Part shown: in pieces, positions 22,086 to 32,819 of the stretch
Numbering within the stretch: the first letter of the stretch is position 1
Layout of the letters: each line of letters opens with the position of its first letter
Assembly: GCF_041734735.1 (NCBI RefSeq)
Contig: NC_134878.1
Coordinates: 41,406,358-41,470,357 of the forward strand
Reading direction: 5' to 3'
Length of the DNA stretch: 64,000 nucleotides
DNA from: Babylonia areolata
Lineage: Eukaryota > Mollusca > Gastropoda > Neogastropoda > Buccinidae
The notes under the pieces: model-generated
Databases searched by the model: none
What the model was told of the DNA's origin: nothing
The model's input: the letters and a program-made list of their open reading frames with translations, nothing else
Program-made: the position numbers and the translations under genes

Positions 22086-23913
22086 TTACTTTGAGCACGC
22101 ACAGGAAGGGCAAAGAATTTGCATGTGGTCGGGACAAACATGCTGACTGCATTTCTGGTACCTCTGTCTCACTTTTCGATCAGCCTTCCATGAGCAGAAA
22201 AAGCAGCGTGCTTTCTTGCGCTTTGTGGGGGCAGCTTCACCTGATGTTCCAGGATCAGAACTGGCTTGCCTCTTGTGCAATGTGCTGGCAGCTTCACCTG
22301 ATCTTACTGTCTCAGACTTGTCTTGCCTGACCGTTTTTGCTCTTGGCATTTTGTGCCCTTCTGACTCAAGCTCAATCCTCTTGATTGAACGTTTCATCAG
22401 ATCAAGAGTGCCCCGGTGCATGTTTGTGTGCATGAGACAGCGCTTCATTTGTGGCAGATTCAGGCTTTTACTGATGCATTGGATGAATGCACTCCATGCA
22501 TCTTTCTTTGCAAGAGAATCATCTTCAAATTTGATTGACCAGACACAGCGTGCAGCCACTGTAGCAAGATCAATGATGTTGGCAAACATGACAAATGGCC
22601 AGCGTTTGGAAATTCTTTTTGAGGTATAAGCATGGGCAAGCTTATCCAGAGAGTCTACGGCCCCCTTTGTCTCATTGTAAAAAAAGAACAATCTCAGGCT
22701 TCTGCTTGGGGGCCCCTGGCTTCACCATCTCTTCGTCATGCATTGAGCTGAGGAGAACGGTGTTCTTCCTTCTCTTCCCCTGGTAATTAACAAGGGTGAC
22801 AGTCTTATTGTAAGCAAACTCGCTGCCGTGAAGTGGGAGGTTTCTGTTGCCTTTGAAAGGGTAGGGTAGAAACCTTTTGTTGGATCTGACTGTCCCTACG
22901 ACTGTCAGGCCATTGTTTTGACAGCCCTCGGCCAAAGCCAAATCTGTGAAATAATTATCACATGTAATATTTCTTCCACTCTTGAAGAATGGAGTTGCCA
23001 GCTGAAGGGCAATGTTCCTTCCAAGATTCACCTGTCTGTCCTGGTCGAGGGGCCAGCCAAGGTATGGAATTCCCAAGAGAGGGAAATTATTGGCGGAGTC
23101 AGCAACCCAGAATACCTTTATGCCATAGCGATCAGGTTTGCTGGGTAGGTACTGGAATGAAATTGCACCTGCCTCTAAAAGGCACAAGCTGCTCATCCAC
23201 AGTTAGAAGGGGCCCAGCAATGTAATAGGTACTAAGGTTTTTGTTGAATTCGTCCCAAACGTCTCTGAAAGGGGCAAATGAATCTTTTGCTCTTCTGTTT
23301 GATCTTGTGGATTTGTCATCAAATCTCAGACAACTCATGAGGATTTTGAATCTGTCCCTACTCAATGCTGCTCTTACAAGACTGACCCCAAATTTCGCTG
23401 GTCCCAAATTTCACTGGTGGAAAGCATGTTCTACTTTTTGACCCCCAAAAAAAGCAACATGCCAATCAAGGCCTCAATCTCAACATCGTCACAATCTTAC
23501 CATTTTTCCTGGTACTGATTTTGTCCATACAAATTTGTGAAATGGACAGTGTCTTTAATGATTTTGTCTGAAATAAACAGTTTGTATGTATCATACGGAT
23601 CATGCACATTTTGGGTTCCAGGGACCTGACTAGGGGGACGCTTCAAAATGTTCTTAGGCGGCGTCTTTGTTTTTCCGGTCACTGGAACTTTGGTCCATCT
23701 TGTTCCGTCCTTTGCTGTATATGTGCTGGAATCTGGTGGCACTTCTTGCTCCTGACCTGACTGAGAAAAGAATTCTTCATCTTTTTCAAAATCTGGTTCA
23801 TCATCACTAGGGGACTCCGCATCAGCCTCAGGTGGAAGAAATTCTTCGTCACTAGTCATCGCCACTTTCTTGTTCGTGGTCCTGGGAACTGGCAATCCGT
23901 ATTCTTTGCTCAT
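22086..23913 (-). pseudogene. Decayed piggyBac transposase
   Basis: Four minus-strand pieces in three frames follow in order. 23913-23497: acidic N terminus (PSDDEPDFEKDEEFFS) and start of the core. 23407-23132: ALSRDRFKILMSCLRFDD and TVDEQLVPFRGRC. About 23150-22672: PDRYGIKVFWVAD, RNITCDNYFTD and TVRSNKRFLP. 22691-22086: NETKGAVDSLDKLAHAYTSK and a C-terminal Cys/His-rich finger (CFFC ... CSQHVCPDH ... CPSC). All three catalytic Asp contexts (VDEQL, CDNYF, AVDSLD) are present. At least three frameshifts and stops near 23497 and 23430 make this copy inactive. It is the PGBD4-like branch by eye. Confidence 0.92.
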
Positions 23914-24769
23914 CTGGGGTAACCCAAAAAAGAAGAGATAGGTACAATATAGTCAGATATGATTCCATAAATTTGCAGTTATGTTTTACGCACACACACA
24001 CCCATAAACACTAGAGCACCAAAACAGAGAGAGAGAGAGAGAAAGCCCCCCCACCCCCCACCCCCCCACTACCCCCCCACCACCACTCCTTGTCTCCCCA
24101 GACACATACGTAGACTACAGGCAAACATACACACATACAACAATTGAAAGTGAAAGTAGGCATTCATACCAAAATCTTCTTCTGGGGATAGGAAAGAAAA
24201 ACAGTGGGTTTCATTGGTTTTTATAAAGCACATACGTTAATCCCCCTATCCACTCCTCTATCGGCACCTATGAACGCATGAACTACTGCGTGAGTACACC
24301 TCTGTGACTGTATTCTTCAAGCCTTTTTATGTTATTGATTAGTTTTGGCTAGCTTTGAGATGCAACTTGAACTGAGACAGAGACAGATACAAACCATAGA
24401 TACAAGCCATTTCTGCACTCACCAAACCCCCGACCCATCAACCTTATTTCCCCTAATAAATAGTCAAGTGGTTTAAATTCTAACTCAAAATGTTGATATA
24501 CTCACCAAAATTACGATCTTCCTCTGCGTCAGCGCAGGTGACAAGGGCTTCAAAAATGTTGGGTCTGTCCATGACGGTATCAGAGTGACTGTCCAGCCTC
24601 CATGAGAGATACTCGTAGCAAGGAGAGAACGTGGGAAAAACCCGCCGCTTCATCAGAACTTGTTACTTTCAGAAGTGCCAGTATCGGTTTCAGTTTCTCT
24701 CTCCAGCATGCAAAGAGGGGTCCTACAGACCTCCCCATTGTCGCCCTCTGTAGCCAAAGGTTACAATTT

Positions 24770-25137
24770 TCCTTCTTTGCGAGCCATGGGTCCACACGGA
24801 CCCACACCGTCTGCGGAGGGGTAAACACAGTTTTCTTTCTTTGCGAGCCATGGGTCCACACGGACCCACACCGTTTGCGGAAGGGTAAACACAGTTTTCT
24901 TTCTTTGCGAGCCATGGGTCCACACGGACCCACACCGTTTGCGGAAGGGTAAACACAGTTTTCTTTCTTTGCGAGCCATGGGTCCACACGGACCCACACC
25001 GTCTGCGGAGGGGTAAACACAGTTTTCCCTCTTTGCGAGCCATGGGTCCACACGGACCCACACCGTCTGCGGAGGGGTAAACACAGTTTTCCCTCTTTGC
25101 GAGCCATGGGTCCACACGGACCCACACCGTCATCAGT
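24770..25137 (-). repeat. Right 64-bp palindrome array of the piggyBac element (6 copies)
   Basis: CCATGGGTCCACACGGACCC recurs at exactly 64-bp spacing; the ATGGG starts are 24786, 24850, 24914, 24978, 25042 and 25106. The units differ at a few positions only. The long open frames read across this stretch are translations of the repeat, not genes. Confidence 0.96.
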
Positions 25138-25332
25138 GACTAGTTAAAATGTCACCTTTAATTACTTTTTGAAATTTTGACCAGTATTTTCGAAATTTTA
25201 GGACAAGGAGGGGATTTGTGTGTTTGGAGCATATCTAAAATTTCATTGAAAAACATCTATAAATATACGAGATATCTGCATTTAAAGACCCTTCTGGGTC
25301 CACATGGACCCACACTGTCCGACGAAGGTTAA

Positions 25333-26266
25333 AGATAGTTTTCTTCAAAATGAAGACATTAAAACAAACTTCAAATAATATTCTTTCATATACCATTTCA
25401 ACATGCAGTCACCAAATCAATCAGCAGTATACTGTCTTAACTCTTCAAAACCAACTGTGGAGCCAGCATCAAAGGAAAGAGGCAGTGCTACAAAAACCGT
25501 GATTCCCCAACTGTCCCAAACCTTCCTCTCTAGTTGCTGCGGCAGAACATATCTACCCCTCTAGCCTCACCAGTCATCAGTGAGTCTGTACCAGGCGAGG
25601 AATGCCTTCATAAATCTTCATTCGAAGCCATGCAGTCATACTGTCATTGTATTGTAAAGTACACCCTCAGGCTTCTCTAGATGTGAAACTTTCCAACACT
25701 CTCAGAATCACAGAAAGCATCAATCTGCAGTTCATGAAAAGCATGAGGATTTGCAGAATGAGTACTGAACTTTGCAAATGAGAACCACACATATGAATGA
25801 CTGCAAAATTCACAACTTAATCCATGATATTCCTGAACAACTTGACCTCAAGGGCACAAGCCAGTAGGTTGCTCAACTCAACTCTACCAATAATGATATT
25901 AAATTCATTTCAAACACAGCCTTTGCTGCGGTATATTTTTGATGTTTGATGGACGAAACTTATCAATTATGTCATGCATTTGCATCTGTACACACAAACA
26001 CACACATGCAAAAAATACAACAAACAGAAGATTTATTGCACATTAAGTACAAAAAGCCAGCGCACTATTCCTGTAATCAATAACTGAAACTTATATTGAA
26101 CATATTGCAAAAAACATCTTAATCATGCACACACATTCACTTTCAGAAGTTTAAATAATTTCATCTATGAATTTTATTAAAATTATTCTCTTTGAACACA
26201 AAAGAACATAATTCCTATTTTATTCATTTTCACACATAAAACCCGGATCACACGAAGTTCTGTTAT
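25333..26266. other. Intergenic AT-rich stretch
   Basis: Nothing coding or repeated is recognisable between the piggyBac TTAA and the DIRS element. Confidence 0.4.
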
Positions 26267-26542
26267 AAAAGGAAATTTTCTATCTAAAATTACGTTTGAA
26301 TAACATACTTACCGTGACCCAACTAGTGCAGACTCCAGCAGGGGTCTGACATTCCTGTCCTGTGCAAACTACTATCCGCCTATGCGGAGAAAATGAGAGA
26401 ACTACGGCCGATAACCTCCCGGAAGTAGGTAACGTCCCCTTTGTCCCCCTGGTTATCGCCCTCTTTTGACGGCAATATGCCATCAGCAGCACAGCGAGCA
26501 GGGAGAACAGGAAGCGGGGAGGCCGGGAGGGTCTTAAATTTG

Positions 26543-26631
26543 GGTCACGGTAAGTATGTTATTCAAACGTAATTTTAGATAGAAAATTTCCTTTTAATCA
26601 CACATACTTAACCGTGACCCAACTAGTGCAG
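26543..26631. repeat. DIRS internal complementary region (circle-junction template)
   Basis: Bases 26543-26596 are the reverse complement of 26267-26320 without mismatch, and 26597-26631 match the reverse complement of the right outer end (about 32049-32083). The join reads CCTTTTAATCACAC, so both ends meet at an AAA/TTT shared with the flanks. Confidence 0.92.
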
Positions 26632-26663
26632 AATAGCGCGACAAGGTGGCGGGCTAGCCTGTT

Positions 26664-27731
26664 CTACTGTCTATGTGCTGCGATGGCCTGCTGTGCAACT
26701 ACCACAGAAGCGATGCCTCTTGAGCCATCATCCCGCAGGCGTGCGACGTCTCTCAGGTAGAAGTCGATGAAGGTGGCAGGATTTTTCCAGTAGGCGGCAT
26801 CCAAGATGTCTTGTAGCCGTATTGAGTGCGCTAGGGCAAGAGAGGAGGACCACGCTCTGACTTCATGCGCTCTGGCTGAGGAGGCATCGAGTCTCAAACC
26901 TACGTCTGCATATGCACCTTTAATCGCATTGACTATCCATCGAGACAGCGACGTTTTGCTAATGTCACGTGGATGGTCCAGGTTCCAGCTAATGAAGAGG
27001 CGTCGCTTGGACGCTCGGAAGGGACGCGACCTTTTGAGGTATATGCGCAGGGCCCTGACCGGGCAGAGGAATCTATCCTCGTCATCATGGGCTAGAATGG
27101 AAGAGAGCGGTTTGATGAAAAGAATGGGAGAGGGTGTATCGGGAGTCTGATTTTTGGCAAGAAATTCAGGGAGGAACCTAAGTGAGATAGACCCGTCCGG
27201 CTCAAAGGCTATATCCTGTGTGACGCCACTGAGGGCATGGACCTCACTACAACGTCTGCCTGAGGCGAGTGAGACGAGAAAGAGTGTCTTCATGGAGAGT
27301 AGCTTGAAGGGAGCTATAGCAAGGGGTTCGAAGGGTGCCTTGCGGAGGTATTGTAGTACCAGAAAAAGGTCCCAAGAAGGGGCCCGGGGGGATGTACGTG
27401 TGTGGCTGAGGGAAGCCCCTCGGACTAATGCCCTAAGCAGGGGGTCATCTGAGAAAGAGGGTCCGCCTAGTTGCCGAAGAGTGGAGCTGATTGCAGCGTG
27501 ATGGACGCGTACTGCAGAGGCAGAGAGGCCTTTGGAGGAGGAGAGGAAAGCGAGAAAGTTGGCGAGGTCCATGTTGGATGGGTGTGTGGGATTGACTGAG
27601 TGGGTTGAGCACCAGGAGAGCCAGCGATTCCAGTGTGCAGAGTAAACGCCTTGAGTGCCTTTGCGATGTGACCTGCACACGAGGTCGGCTGTGTCATCGG
27701 AGGCGCCTAGTGCTGACAGAGATTCCCGCAC
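26664..27731 (-). CDS. DIRS tyrosine recombinase (355 aa)
   Basis: The frame shows an N-terminal SAM-like DNA-binding part and a catalytic part with the signature residues of tyrosine recombinases: Arg in LASGRRCSEVHAL, His-x-x-Arg in RAHEVRAWSS, and the nucleophile Tyr in FIDFYLRDV. In DIRS elements this enzyme replaces an integrase and inserts a circular DNA copy. Its length is normal for the family. Confidence 0.93.
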   Translation of the reverse strand: MRESLSALGASDDTADLVCRSHRKGTQGVYSAHWNRWLSWCSTHSVNPTHPSNMDLANFLAFLSSSKGLSASAVRVHHAAISSTLRQLGGPSFSDDPLLRALVRGASLSHTRTSPRAPSWDLFLVLQYLRKAPFEPLAIAPFKLLSMKTLFLVSLASGRRCSEVHALSGVTQDIAFEPDGSISLRFLPEFLAKNQTPDTPSPILFIKPLSSILAHDDEDRFLCPVRALRIYLKRSRPFRASKRRLFISWNLDHPRDISKTSLSRWIVNAIKGAYADVGLRLDASSARAHEVRAWSSSLALAHSIRLQDILDAAYWKNPATFIDFYLRDVARLRDDGSRGIASVVVAQQAIAAHRQ

Positions 27732-28104
27732 AGTAGCCAGGCGTGTAGGTTGAGAACCTCTGGGTTTCCGTGGGGAATGCCTGAGCGGGGCTGAACTAGG
27801 GAGTGTCTGCCGATGTGAAGGCGGAGTGGGGGAACGTGAGTGAGGTGGAGAAGGTCGGGGACCACGGCTGTGCTGGCCAGTGGGGTGCGATGAGAATCAG
27901 GGCGGCACTCTCCAGCCTTGCCTTTCTGAGGACTTTTCCCATGACTGGCAGTGGGGGGAAGGCATACCCCGAAAGGTTGGACCAGCTGATCGACAGGGCG
28001 TCCACGGCCCAGGCCTGCGGGTCTGGGACTGGGGAGACGTATGTGGGAATGCGGAAGTTGAACCTTGTGGCGAAGAGATCCACATGTGGTTTGTGCCAAT
28101 GGTC

Positions 28105-29460
28105 CTAGATCGGCTGAAGTGTTGAGTGTGACAGGGTCCACTCCGTCTGAAGCACTGTGTGGGATCTGCTGAGGTAATCTGCTAGAATGTTGAGCTTGCC
28201 TGGGACATGTCGTGCTGTCAGGTGGATGTTGTGCTCTTGACACCAGAGGAGGACTGTCTCCGCATGCAGGGACAGCTGGTGAGAGTGAGCTCCCCCCTGT
28301 TTGTTCAGATAACATGCTACCGTCGTGTTGTCTGTGCATAGCAAGATCGACCTGCGCGAAACGTGGGGGAGGAAGTGCTGGAGGGCAAGGGAGACCGCCT
28401 CCAGTTCCAGTTTGTTGATGTGCCATGATTGCTGCTGTGGGGACCAAGTCCCCGACGCTGTGTGGTTCTCCATGTGAGCACCCCAGCCCATGTTGGAGGC
28501 ATCTGTGTATAGTTCTGCATCCGGAGTTGGGTTCGAGATGGGAACCCCGGCGTTGAGCCATTGCATGTCCATCCAGCGCTGGGTCGACTGTGAGAACCAT
28601 GTGCCTAGAGGAATCTGGGTGTCCCATGTCTGAGAAGACTGGGACCACCTGTTCTGGAAGTGGCGCTGAAATGGGCGTTTGTGTAGTCTGCCCAAGGGGA
28701 CCAGTGCAGCAAGAGACTCCATGAAGCCCAGTAGAGAGGCAAGCTCCCTGGCTGACGCCGAGGCTGCCTGTGATAGATGAGAAAGGAGGCTGTGTAGCCT
28801 GTGGAGGCGAGGCATGGCCGGACGTATGGTCATTGATACCGAATCGATCGCCATACCCAGGAATTCGAACTGTTGAGAGGGCTCCAGTTCCGATTTGTCT
28901 GTGTTCATCAGAAAGCCCAGTGTTTGGCACTGGATCCTGACGAGGTTGAGGTGATGCTGGCAGAGGGCCTTGCTCTCTGCAAGGATCAACCAGTCGTCTA
29001 GGTAGACCCTCAGGCGTATGCCCTTGCTCCTGAGGGCCAAACATAGTTCCCTGACCACCATGGTGAAGACCCACGGGGCTGGAGCCAGGCCAAATGGAAG
29101 GGCTCTGAACTGGAAGGACTTGCCTTCCCATGAGAAGCGGAGCCACTTGCGGTCCCTGGGGTGAACTAGGATATGGAAGTAAGCGTCTGTGAGGTCTATG
29201 GAGACTGCCCAGTCGCCTTGTCTGATGGAGTCCCTGATTGACGCAGGTGATTCCATGCGGAATGATTTGTGCTGGAGATATCTGTTTAGGGGCGAAAGGT
29301 CTAGGACTGGCCGCCATCCGCCGGATGTTTTGGGAACGACGAAAATGCGGCTGAAGAAGCCCGGAGAGAGAGGAGGAGCTTCTTCTATGGCCTCTTTGTG
29401 GAGAAGAGAGAGTATTTCGTCCCGCAGGGCTGAGCAGGCTGCGTCGCCCTGTGGGGGGGG
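28105..29460 (-). CDS. DIRS reverse transcriptase-RNase H
   Basis: The open frame contains RT motifs FFSRIFVVPKTSGGWRPVLD, SIDLTDAYFHI, FQFRALPFGLAPAPWVFT and the catalytic VYLDDWLIL. RNase H follows: AELYTDASNMGWGAH, NKLELEAVSLAL and LLCTDNTTVACYLNKQG. The order and wording are those of DIRS/PAT-type elements. The true start is uncertain; an internal ATG lies at 29256 but the RT domain begins upstream of it. Confidence 0.9.
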   Translation of the reverse strand, partial: PPPQGDAACSALRDEILSLLHKEAIEEAPPLSPGFFSRIFVVPKTSGGWRPVLDLSPLNRYLQHKSFRMESPASIRDSIRQGDWAVSIDLTDAYFHILVHPRDRKWLRFSWEGKSFQFRALPFGLAPAPWVFTMVVRELCLALRSKGIRLRVYLDDWLILAESKALCQHHLNLVRIQCQTLGFLMNTDKSELEPSQQFEFLGMAIDSVSMTIRPAMPRLHRLHSLLSHLSQAASASARELASLLGFMESLAALVPLGRLHKRPFQRHFQNRWSQSSQTWDTQIPLGTWFSQSTQRWMDMQWLNAGVPISNPTPDAELYTDASNMGWGAHMENHTASGTWSPQQQSWHINKLELEAVSLALQHFLPHVSRRSILLCTDNTTVACYLNKQGGAHSHQLSLHAETVLLWCQEHNIHLTARHVPGKLNILADYLSRSHTVLQTEWTLSHSTLQPI

Positions 29461-29641
29461 GGAAGGGAGGAGGAGAGAGAGTGAGAGGTGCCTTGGAGGA
29501 GAGCCAAGGCAGGCGGAACCCCGACCCTATCACCCGGAGGACCCACTCGCATGCTGGGAGAGACAGCCACGCTGGCATGTGCCTGGACAGGCTTCCTGCT
29601 GGCTGTTGGTGCGCGAGTGGCGGGTGAAGGGCGGGGGCAAG

Positions 29642-31804
29642 TCATTGGGGGTGGGACGGTGTGGAGTTGGTTGCTGGCCTGCGTGGAGGGCGGAGTGAGT
29701 GCGGCTGGCGCCTGTACGGCCTGGGCTGACCCCTGGGTTGTGGCCTGGGTTGTGCTCCGGCGTTTGACGGTGTGGATTGGCGCGGGCGCGGTCCGAAGGA
29801 GGTAATGTTGCTACGCCTGAAGGTGTAGGGCTGATGCCGTTGAGCGTGCCGCGGGTGTGCCGGAGTGCGGAGAGGGGCTGCGCCAAGGGCAAGGTCCCTA
29901 CCCAAGTCTGCGCGGCGTTTTATGGCCGCAGTGGAGAAGCCCTGACCAAAAAGGGAACCGTCAGCGGGAGGAAGCGCTCTGAGGGAAGCATGTTCTGGCA
30001 GAGAACGCACGTATGGAGAGTGGTCGAGCACAGCGTCCCTCCTGGCCAAAATCACATTCATGTAGGCCTGCGCTTGGATATTGGCAGAGCGCATAAGGAG
30101 CTGGGCGATCTGCTGTACGAAGGGAGAGAAGACCGAGATGTCAAGGCCGGCTGGTGGATCAGCTGGCGTTTCCATCAGCGCTGTGGCAAGGCCCGCCAGG
30201 AAGTTGTCTATGGCTGCAGTTGATTCAAGGGACAACCTTGCAGCTTCTTCCAGGTCCATCAAGAATCTGTCTGTCACTGTGACTGAGCGATTGCCCTGTG
30301 AGTTGTTTGGGAGTAGTAGTAGGTCCTCCTGAGAAAGAGGCAGGGGCCTTTGCGGGATAGGACCCGGAGCTAACAGTGGGGGTTTTGAAGTGGGTCTGGG
30401 TTGGGTTTTTAAGAATTTGCCTCGACCCATTGCTGCAGGGAAATTGGGGACAGAATCAGAGGGGACCTCGCTGATGGGTTGGCCCCTGATGCGTGCCAGC
30501 GTATTATGCAGGGCATCAAGTACCATGGGCGACTGTGTGAGGGCATAGTGAGGGCCATTGGAGGATCTGTGGATGCCCATGATTTCCATAGCACCGCAGG
30601 ATTGAGGCGTGCCCGGTGCGTGAATTGTCTCCACCCTGTCTGGAGTGTAGGAAGCTAGGTGTGCTAGTGCTTCCTGCAGGGAAACCAACTGGTTTTCTTC
30701 TGAAGGTGGTTCCTCTGTGTCTGTGTCACCATCAGAAAATGTCTCTTCGGTGGCATAGGGTGATGGTTCAGGCTGTGTGCTGGGCACGTGGCCAGTGTGG
30801 CTGTCCTGGGTGCTCTGAGTGTGTCCTGCTGAAGTGGAGGGGAGCTGCTGGTGGGTGGCAGGGGGTGGTGGTGTTGCATTAGAAGGAGCAGAAGCAGGAG
30901 AAGGTGTGGCACCAGGAAGGACAGTGGAGCATAATTGCTGCAGCAAGCTGATAATGAGCTGCTGATTGTTTGTTTGAGCAGCTTGCTGAGAGACCGTTTG
31001 TGGCTGGGAAACAGCAGCAGCCGGAGGAATGGCAGATGTGGACATCACTGCATGGCTTGGTGGAACCGTGCACGCGCCTGCACTGGAGGCAAGGGGCAGT
31101 GCCGGTGCAAGGGAAGTAACTGCGGCGGTCACCGATAAGGGGACCGAAGCAGGAGTTGCCTCCCTTGGATTGGAAAATCGTGACAAGGGGAGGGGTGCAC
31201 GCGTATGGGCAAGCGTGTCCCCTAGTGGTCCACCTTCCTCCCTGCACAATGGGAGGGCATCCCTACACGCCACGGTCGCCAAAGGATCCGAGACGGTCGA
31301 GGCATGCCGCGTGGGGGGCTCGTGATCCGATGTCACGGCCGCCACCACGGACGCATCGCACGTAGGGCCCAGACTAGTGTGCGGATCCAGAGCAAGTGAC
31401 TTGCGTTGTTTCCCCAAAGGGTTTGTGCTAGAATCCCTTGTTGAGACTGAGGGCATGGGGAAAGGGATAGAGGAGGTCGACTCTGGTACTGCCGACTGGC
31501 AGAGCCGAGAAATCGCGGATCGCGACGAGTCCGATCGCGAATCGAAAAAAGAATTGTGAATGGCACCACTGACCTGTGTATTGGCAAGCAAACCTGTAGA
31601 AGTCGCCGGAGGAGGCGTAGTGGGTAGTGGTGGTCTGGAGTCGACCGGAGGTAGCGGAGGAAGTGGAGGTGGCGTAGGGTTGGCGTTGCTGAGAGCGGCA
31701 GAGGTAGAGGGCCCAGACTGATCGCGAATCGATTGCGATCGTGCCTTAATTTTAGCCCAATCTCCCAATCGGGCTACATAATTGTGCGACCTGTTTGAAG
31801 ACAT
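29642..31804 (-). CDS. DIRS Gag-like protein
   Basis: A long frame whose best start is MSSNRSHNYVARLGDW at 31804 (an upstream ATG exists at 31882). It is rich in Pro, Ser, Thr and Ala, with a basic, Arg/Pro-rich C terminus (RRPATNSTP). No zinc knuckle is seen. Its position upstream of RT and its composition fit the Gag-like ORF1 of DIRS elements; there is no direct domain evidence. Confidence 0.7.
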   Translation of the reverse strand: MSSNRSHNYVARLGDWAKIKARSQSIRDQSGPSTSAALSNANPTPPPLPPLPPVDSRPPLPTTPPPATSTGLLANTQVSGAIHNSFFDSRSDSSRSAISRLCQSAVPESTSSIPFPMPSVSTRDSSTNPLGKQRKSLALDPHTSLGPTCDASVVAAVTSDHEPPTRHASTVSDPLATVACRDALPLCREEGGPLGDTLAHTRAPLPLSRFSNPREATPASVPLSVTAAVTSLAPALPLASSAGACTVPPSHAVMSTSAIPPAAAVSQPQTVSQQAAQTNNQQLIISLLQQLCSTVLPGATPSPASAPSNATPPPPATHQQLPSTSAGHTQSTQDSHTGHVPSTQPEPSPYATEETFSDGDTDTEEPPSEENQLVSLQEALAHLASYTPDRVETIHAPGTPQSCGAMEIMGIHRSSNGPHYALTQSPMVLDALHNTLARIRGQPISEVPSDSVPNFPAAMGRGKFLKTQPRPTSKPPLLAPGPIPQRPLPLSQEDLLLLPNNSQGNRSVTVTDRFLMDLEEAARLSLESTAAIDNFLAGLATALMETPADPPAGLDISVFSPFVQQIAQLLMRSANIQAQAYMNVILARRDAVLDHSPYVRSLPEHASLRALPPADGSLFGQGFSTAAIKRRADLGRDLALGAAPLRTPAHPRHAQRHQPYTFRRSNITSFGPRPRQSTPSNAGAQPRPQPRGQPRPYRRQPHSLRPPRRPATNSTPSHPQ

Positions 31805-32472
31805 AATTGGACACAAAACAGAAACGCCAAAGAATCGATAGACAGGTAGAAAATGCGAAAAACTTAGCCGTATGAAGTGCACAGGAACAGGTGTCGAGAT
31901 GGCTGCCGGAAAAAGAGGGCGATAACCAGGGGGACAAAGGGGACGTTACCTACTTCCGGGAGGTTATCGGCCGTAGTTCTCTCATTTTCTCCGCATAGGC
32001 GGATAGTAGTTTGCACAGGACAGGAATGTCAGACCCCTGCCGGAGTCTGCACTAGTTGGGTCACGGTTAAGTATGTGTGATTAAACTCACTTTTACCCAC
32101 ACGAAATTTGGCCAAGCAGAGCAAACCAATAGGCCTAGTTTGCATCAGTTTGACATGGTACAGTATATGACACCAAACTGACCATTAAACAATTCTTCAC
32201 ACAAATATATCACATATAAAACAAAATCTAACCCACACACAATTCTCTTTCACACGCACATCGGTCACATTAACCAGATTTATCCCATACACAATTATCC
32301 TTCATGCATACACATATCAGTCACATAAAACATAAATCTAACCTGTACACAATTCTTCATACATGCACATATCGTTCACAAAAGACAAAAAAAACACACA
32401 CAAAATAACCCATACACAATTCTCCTTCATGAATACACAGTCACAAAAATCTAACCCATACACAATATCCGT

Positions 32473-32786
32473 CATAAATCTCCTGTACACAAACACATAC
32501 AAAGGTTAAAGGACCAACAGACTTATATGGCCATAGGGGCAGTGAATTCATATTCACTGTGTCTATGGCTTCACAAAGAAAGGCAGGGACCAATCCTCTT
32601 CTGCCGTTTTTACCTTCCCCATCCAAGCCAGCTGCCCTGTCCCACCAGGGTGGAGTGAGGAAAACCAGAGTGAAGTGCCTCCCACGGACACAGCACCATG
32701 CTGAAACAGGGCTTCAAACCCTGATCACCAGAGAACACTGGATCACAAGTCCAACGCCTAACCAATGCTACCACTGTGCCTCTCTA
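32473..32786 (-). mobile_element. tRNA-derived SINE, family 1
   Basis: Read on the minus strand it starts GGCACAGTGGTAGCATTGG, has a B box GGTTTGAAGCC, then a body of about 200 bp ending near GGTCCTTTAACCTTTG. Relatives in this window are at 39745-39905, 41098-41410 (minus) and 47655-47945 (plus). Confidence 0.75.
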
Positions 32787-32819
32787 TACGCATATCAGTC
32801 ATGTGAAACATCAGTCTAT

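Larger units (their letters stand above)
19487..25328 (-). mobile_element. Large piggyBac element with inverted 64-bp repeat arrays
   Basis: TTAA (19483-19486) and TTAA (25329-25332) flank a 5842-bp element. Its ends CCTTTGCTGGACGGTG and CACTGTCCGACGAAGG are inverted copies (12 of 16). Inside the left end are three copies, and inside the right end six copies, of a 64-bp repeat in facing orientation, each with the palindrome-like core GGGTCC-RYRY-GGACCC; a further core sits at 25296-25311. The minus strand holds a decayed piggyBac transposase (22086-23913). A LINE fragment is inserted at 20143-20530. The remaining interior, 20546-22085 and 23914-24600, holds pyrimidine-rich simple sequence and no other gene that I can see. 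Confidence 0.9.
26267..32083 (-). mobile_element. DIRS-type tyrosine-recombinase retroelement, apparently near whole
   Basis: Read on the minus strand: right terminal repeat, a Gag-like frame (29642-31804), RT-RNase H (about 28105-29460), tyrosine recombinase (26664-27731), an internal complementary region and the left terminal repeat. A roughly 155-bp inverted repeat (26311-26467 versus 31913-32067) shows one difference that I can see, so the copy is young. The 89-bp internal complementary region at 26543-26631 consists of the complement of the left outer end (54 bp, perfect) joined to that of the right outer end (35 bp), the hallmark of DIRS. The three frames are largely open; I see few or no breaks. 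No LTR and no integrase are present. Confidence 0.92.

Noticed and set aside
24580-25133. Three long minus-strand frames rich in GVGPCGPM and VWVRVDPW
   Set aside because: They are translations of the 64-bp repeat array; the open frames come from the periodic sequence, not from selection.
27707-29578. 623-codon minus-strand open frame overlapping the DIRS RT region
   Set aside because: It is Pro/Ser/Gln-rich, has no recognised domain and overlaps the clear RT-RNase H frame; treated as an overlapping-frame shadow of GC-rich coding DNA.
26806-31559. Plus-strand open frames across 26.8-31.6 kb
   Set aside because: Antisense shadows of the DIRS frames.
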